NCBI GenBank assembly: GCA_026984515.1
Contig: JALSRZ010000142.1
Location: 1-40,457 of the forward strand
DNA from: Thiohalobacter sp.
Lineage (GTDB): Bacteria > Pseudomonadota > Gammaproteobacteria > DSM-19610
Length of the DNA: 40,457 nucleotides
Direction: 5' to 3'
The notes beneath the pieces were generated by a model, which was not told the origin of the DNA, ran no database searches, and saw nothing but the letters and a program-made list of their open reading frames with translations. This document shows, one piece after another, positions 37,261 through 40,457 of this stretch. Positions within the stretch are counted from its first letter, which is position 1. Every line of letters begins with the position of its first letter. The position numbers were made by a program, and so were the translations under genes.

Positions 37261-38377
37261 ATCACAGCCCCGCATCTGGTTGTTGCTGGGCGATAAAAAA
37301 GGCGACAACGGCCAGGTAGAGACCATCGCCGAAGCCCTGCAGTCCGTGCTCGGCTGGCACTGCGAACTGAAACGCATCAAGGTGCTGGAACCCTTCGTGT
37401 TCGGCAAGGCCAGGGTCGGGCCGACGCTCTACCACATCGACCGCGAACACAGCGACCCCTTGCAGGCACCCTGGCCGGACCTGGTCATCACGGTCGGCCG
37501 CAGCCCGGCCAACGTGGCCCTCTGGGTTCAGCAGCAGTCCGGCGGTCACAGCAAAATCGTGCTGGTCGGCAAACCCTCCGGCCTGATGGAGCGCTTCGAC
37601 CTGATTGTCATCAGCACGGAAATCCTGCTTGCACCCTATCCCAATGTACTGCGCATATCGATGCCGCTGATGCGCATCGATGCAGACGCTGTGCAACAGG
37701 CCACACGGGAGTGGACGGAAAGATTCGCCGACCTGCCACGCCCGCTGGTCGCCATCATGGTCGGCGGCCCCACCAATCCCTTTATCTACAACGATGCCGT
37801 AACCGACCGCCTGATCGAAGCCGCACGCGCCGTCTGTGCAGAAGGCGGAACCCCCTACCTCACCACCAGCCGCCGCACCCCGCCCGCCGTGGTCGAACGG
37901 CTGAAAAGCGGCCTGCCCGCAGAGGCACGGCTGTTTGCCTGGTCAGCCGATGCCGGCGACAATCCCTACATGGGGCTGCTGGGGCTTGCCGACCGTTTTA
38001 TCGTGACCGGCGACAGCATCTCGATGATGGTAGAGGTGACCCGGCTGGGCAAACCGCTGGCGATACTGCCGCTGCCCTGCGGCCTGCTGGGCAGCCTGGA
38101 CCAGCTGCGCCGTTCGCTGGCGCGCTGGCTGTTCAGCACTGGCGGCGACGGCTGGCGTGACCGGCTGCGCGCCTGGCTGGCACGACTGGTGTATCACTCG
38201 CGCTTCATCCGTCATACCCGACACTACCCGGGTTTCCACCAGAAGCTGGTCGACCTGCAGCTCGCCACCTGGTTCGGGGATACGCCGCGCGCGCCCACCG
38301 GCCGCTACCCCGACGATGTCAGTATCGTGGTCAGGCGTATCCGCGCCCTGCTGTCGGATCGGCCAGCCGATCAATGA
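37247..38377 (+). CDS. ELM1-family protein (DUF1022, GT-B-like)
   Basis: The 376-aa product begins at GTG 37247 within the end of the sulfotransferase gene (14-bp overlap). The recognisable core is IWLLLGDKKGDNGQVETIAEAL, DLVITVGRSPANVALWVQ, VAIMVGGPTNPFIYN, YLTTSRRTP, and DRFIVTGDSISMMVEV, typical of the mitochondrial-fission ELM1-like family and of GT-B-like folds. Bacterial members have no proven activity but often sit near lipopolysaccharide genes, so a glycosyltransferase role is plausible. The enclosing frame runs much further upstream only because it is a shadow of the previous gene. Confidence 0.8.
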   Translation: MPPSESQPRIWLLLGDKKGDNGQVETIAEALQSVLGWHCELKRIKVLEPFVFGKARVGPTLYHIDREHSDPLQAPWPDLVITVGRSPANVALWVQQQSGGHSKIVLVGKPSGLMERFDLIVISTEILLAPYPNVLRISMPLMRIDADAVQQATREWTERFADLPRPLVAIMVGGPTNPFIYNDAVTDRLIEAARAVCAEGGTPYLTTSRRTPPAVVERLKSGLPAEARLFAWSADAGDNPYMGLLGLADRFIVTGDSISMMVEVTRLGKPLAILPLPCGLLGSLDQLRRSLARWLFSTGGDGWRDRLRAWLARLVYHSRFIRHTRHYPGFHQKLVDLQLATWFGDTPRAPTGRYPDDVSIVVRRIRALLSDRPADQ

Positions 38378-38387
38378 GTTGTTGATC

Positions 38388-38639
38388 AATCGCAATCACT
38401 GCTGTCCCGTTAACCCGCCAACCACGTGACTGAAACATAAGCGGCAGGTACGTTTTGAGCCAGGTCGGGCAAACCGGACATGGGACCGGTATCACCCGGT
38501 CAAGACACGCAGAACCTGCCATCCCTGGCCGCTCGACTGCCGCATCCCTGCGGCAGACGGTCCTGACCGGGTGATACCGGCCCCATGTCCTCACCTGCAG
38601 GCTCGCTCCAACGTTAACGGGACAGCAGTGAATCGCAAT
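38388..38639. mobile_element. MITE-like element with 9-bp flanking direct repeats
   Basis: A 234-bp segment (38397-38630) is bounded by a perfect 18-bp inverted repeat (CACTGCTGTCCCGTTAAC at 38397-38414, complement at 38613-38630) and flanked on both sides by AATCGCAAT (38388-38396 and 38631-38639), the pattern of a target duplication. Inside, a second pair of arms (38476-38506 and 38560-38590) matches at 29 of 31 positions, and the centre holds a perfect 8-bp stem with a 4-nt loop (38537-38556). The whole element could fold into one long hairpin. No coding potential is seen. The long duplication would suit a DDE transposase that makes 9-bp repeats; the family is not identified. Confidence 0.85.
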
Positions 38640-38687
38640 GATTCCTCAATTCGGGGCAGCCGGATGCTACCGCCGGTGAAATTTCCG

Positions 38688-38696
38688 TGTGATAAT
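38688..38696 (+). promoter_or_regulatory. Putative extended -10 promoter of the dioxygenase gene
   Basis: TGTGATAAT fits the extended -10 pattern TGnTATAAT at five of six box positions; the -35 is weak. It lies about 63 bp before the dioxygenase ATG and about 50 bp beyond the MITE-like element, so the insertion sits just upstream of the promoter. Confidence 0.4.
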
Positions 38697-38758
38697 GTGC
38701 ACCTGTTTCGTGCCACGGTGGGCGCGCACGGACTATGGCCTCCCGCAGGACAAACATC

Positions 38759-39394
38759 ATGGCAATTCTGGACCTGACAAACTTCGAAAACGCGCCGCTG
38801 CAACACGACCCCTTCGAGTTCGTCGTGGCGCAGGGCGTGATGAGCCCGGAAGCCATTGAAGCGCTGAACCGCGACTACCCTGCTATCGATCTGCCGGCCA
38901 ACTACAGCCCCGAAGACCTCGAGTACGGACCCAGCTTCCGGCAGCTGCTGGACGAACTCAACAGCGCGGAATTTGACTCCATCATCGAAAGCAAGTTCGG
39001 CGTCGACCTGGAAGGCACCGAAAAGACCATCACCGTACGCAAGTATTCGGAAATGAGCGATGGCAATATCCACACCGACCACTGGAGCAAAATCATTACC
39101 GTGCTGATCTATTTCAACCCGGAGTGGACCCAGGAGGGCGGCCGGCTGCGCTTCCTGCGCTCCAAAGACGACATCGAGGATTACGCTGCCGAGATCATCC
39201 CGGTCGGGGGTAACATGCTGGCCTTCCGGCGCTGCAAAAACTCGTTCCACGGCTACAAACGTTTCAAGGGCGAACGCCGCATGGTCCAGGTCAACTGGGT
39301 CAAGTCCAGCCGCTTTGCCTGGTATGCGCAGCAACTGGCACGCCTGGGCACCCATACCGGCAAACGGCTGTTGCGGATGGCACAGGGGTCGTGA
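38759..39394 (+). CDS. 2-oxoglutarate/Fe(II)-dependent dioxygenase
   Basis: The 211-aa product carries the HxD...H iron triad: HTD in NIHTDHWSK, and the distal His in NSFHGYKRF. The 2-oxoglutarate-binding Arg follows in ERRMVQVNW, on the usual double-stranded beta-helix pattern (YFNPEWTQEGGRLRFL, VGGNMLAFRR). Such enzymes hydroxylate proteins, lipids or glycans in the cytoplasm. The second in-frame ATG (38759) is preferred because AGGA lies 9 nt upstream; the first (38735) has none. It sits among glycan genes, so the substrate may be a surface sugar or lipid, but nothing in the sequence proves this. Confidence 0.83.
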   Translation: MAILDLTNFENAPLQHDPFEFVVAQGVMSPEAIEALNRDYPAIDLPANYSPEDLEYGPSFRQLLDELNSAEFDSIIESKFGVDLEGTEKTITVRKYSEMSDGNIHTDHWSKIITVLIYFNPEWTQEGGRLRFLRSKDDIEDYAAEIIPVGGNMLAFRRCKNSFHGYKRFKGERRMVQVNWVKSSRFAWYAQQLARLGTHTGKRLLRMAQGS

Positions 39395-39422
39395 ACGCGA
39401 GCCCGCTCACCAGGCGCCCTTT

Positions 39423-39494
39423 CGTCATTGCAGGCGCAGGCGCTTTCGGTTCAGGCCAGGCCCTGGAGATTGCTGCGCTGCGCTCGCAATGACG
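39423..39494. repeat. Imperfect palindromic repeat of REP type
   Basis: CGTCATTGC (39423-39431) and GCAATGACG (39486-39494) are inverted repeats, extended by imperfect pairing of the adjacent GC-rich bases, with GGAGATTGCTGCGCTGCGCT leading into the right arm. The sequence strongly resembles intergenic repeats common in proteobacterial genomes. It fills most of the gap between the dioxygenase and the glycosyltransferase; no gene is seen there. Confidence 0.55.
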
Positions 39495-39510
39495 GCTATA
39501 TCCTGATCCC

Positions 39511-40457
39511 ATGAACGCACCATCGACGCACCGCCTGTGTCTGGCCTCACCGGTGTTCTACCCCACCTACGGCGGTTCCCAGCGACGTTTCATGAATTAC
39601 CTGCCGGGCCTGCGTGAACGCGGGCTGGACATCCGCGTCTATACCGGCACACCCAATGCAAAGGAGATGTCGACCGGGGAAACCGCGTTATGGGGCAACT
39701 GCCCGACCGGCGAGTTCATGCCCACCACCGAGGTGGCAGGGGTGCCGGTGCACCGCGTCAAGCTGCCGGACAAAAAAGGCACCGCACGCACCCGGACCTA
39801 TAACGACCGGCTGCTGGAATACTGCCGCATACCGGAATACCGTCCCGACGTGATCCAGATGGTCGGCCCACTGAAACCCATGTCCATGCCCCTGCTGCGG
39901 CAGTTGCGCGACATGGGTATCAAGCTGTTGTACGCCGTCACCATTGCGCCACCCGCCCCGAGCAAAAAAAAATGGTTCAAACGCTCGCATTCCAGGGGTG
40001 ACGAGACTGCGCTCTTCAACCTGCTGGACTGTATTGTCACCAATAACACGCCGCTGCGGGATTTCGTGCAGGCCACCGGGGTCACCACCCGTGTCGAGGT
40101 CATTGCCAACGGCGTCGACCTGGAGCGTTTCTACCCGGCGCACTCCCCCGCAGACCGGGAACCGCTGCGAACACAGCTCGGTATTGCCCCGGACGACATC
40201 ATGATCACCAGCATCGGTGGCATCAGCCCACGCAAGGGCAGTGACCTGATGATCGATGCCTGGGCGCAGCTTGCCGCCGAATTCCCCGGGCTGCACCTGG
40301 TGCTGATCGGGCCGCGCAAGGACCTTGAACAGCCCAAGCTGAAGAAATTCAGGCGCCGGATGGAAAAATCGATCCGCCGCTCGGGTGCACCCGGGCGGGT
40401 GCACTTCACCGGTCTGGTGGACAATGTAGAAGCGTACCAGCGTGCCAGCGACATCCT
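39511..40457 (+). CDS. Family 4 glycosyltransferase, partial (C-terminus beyond right edge)
   Basis: The frame is open from ATG 39511 to the end of the window (315 codons). The N-terminal Rossmann half shows FYPTYGGSQRRFMNYLPGL (the GG motif of GT4 enzymes), and the second half starts with VEVIANGVDLERFYP and ITSIGGISPRKGSDLMIDAW, typical of retaining GT-B glycosyltransferases. The conserved Glu-x7-Glu near the C-terminus is outside the window. It probably adds a sugar to a surface polysaccharide or lipopolysaccharide core. The sugar is unknown. Confidence 0.88.
   Translation, partial: MNAPSTHRLCLASPVFYPTYGGSQRRFMNYLPGLRERGLDIRVYTGTPNAKEMSTGETALWGNCPTGEFMPTTEVAGVPVHRVKLPDKKGTARTRTYNDRLLEYCRIPEYRPDVIQMVGPLKPMSMPLLRQLRDMGIKLLYAVTIAPPAPSKKKWFKRSHSRGDETALFNLLDCIVTNNTPLRDFVQATGVTTRVEVIANGVDLERFYPAHSPADREPLRTQLGIAPDDIMITSIGGISPRKGSDLMIDAWAQLAAEFPGLHLVLIGPRKDLEQPKLKKFRRRMEKSIRRSGAPGRVHFTGLVDNVEAYQRASDI

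Overview
The window looks like a GC-rich gammaproteobacterial chromosome, probably an environmental respiratory or chemolithotrophic lineage. The clues are an unfused 14-gene nuo operon with separate nuoC and nuoD, a large multihaem c-type cytochrome, an LpxL-type acyltransferase and frequent GTG/TTG starts. Placement below class level is inference. I saw no tRNA, rRNA, CRISPR array or intact transposase. About 33 real genes fill nearly all of it. Region A (1-11491, all minus strand, read right to left) is the most unusual part. In transcription order it encodes a transmembrane Ser/Thr kinase, a lipoprotein with SEL1 repeats, a very long coiled coil and a caspase-like domain, a soluble fusion of NAD(P)/FAD oxidoreductase, two cNMP-binding domains and a four-cluster ferredoxin, a small b-type membrane cytochrome, a membrane-anchored decahaem cytochrome with a cytoplasmic FHA domain, and a double GlcG/HbpS-domain lipoprotein cut by the left edge. 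Together they read as a signal-gated electron conduit: NAD(P)H to FAD to 4x[4Fe-4S] to haem b to a ten-haem periplasmic wire, with kinase/FHA and cyclic-nucleotide inputs. This is inference from domain content and order. Region B (11528-18199) holds genes on both strands that echo region A: a lipoprotein alpha/beta hydrolase, an autotransporter-type beta-barrel, a second caspase-like protein, a CsgG-like protein, and a membrane M48-like protein with a canonical FHA domain whose HExxH has become RExxH. Region C (18236-32823, minus strand) is a complete nuoA-N operon for complex I, with a plausible promoter at 32899-32928. A small palindromic repeat between nuoC and nuoD encodes the last residues and stop of nuoC. 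Region D (33122-40457) is a surface-glycan modification locus: two paralogous sulfotransferases, a GT8-like glycosyltransferase, an LpxL/HtrB-like acyltransferase, an ELM1-family protein, a 2OG-Fe(II) dioxygenase and a family-4 glycosyltransferase cut by the right edge. Two MITE-like elements are visible: 4136-4321, inside the region A operon, and 38397-38630, with 9-bp flanking direct repeats. Two small REP-like palindromes lie at 31218-31254 and 39423-39494.
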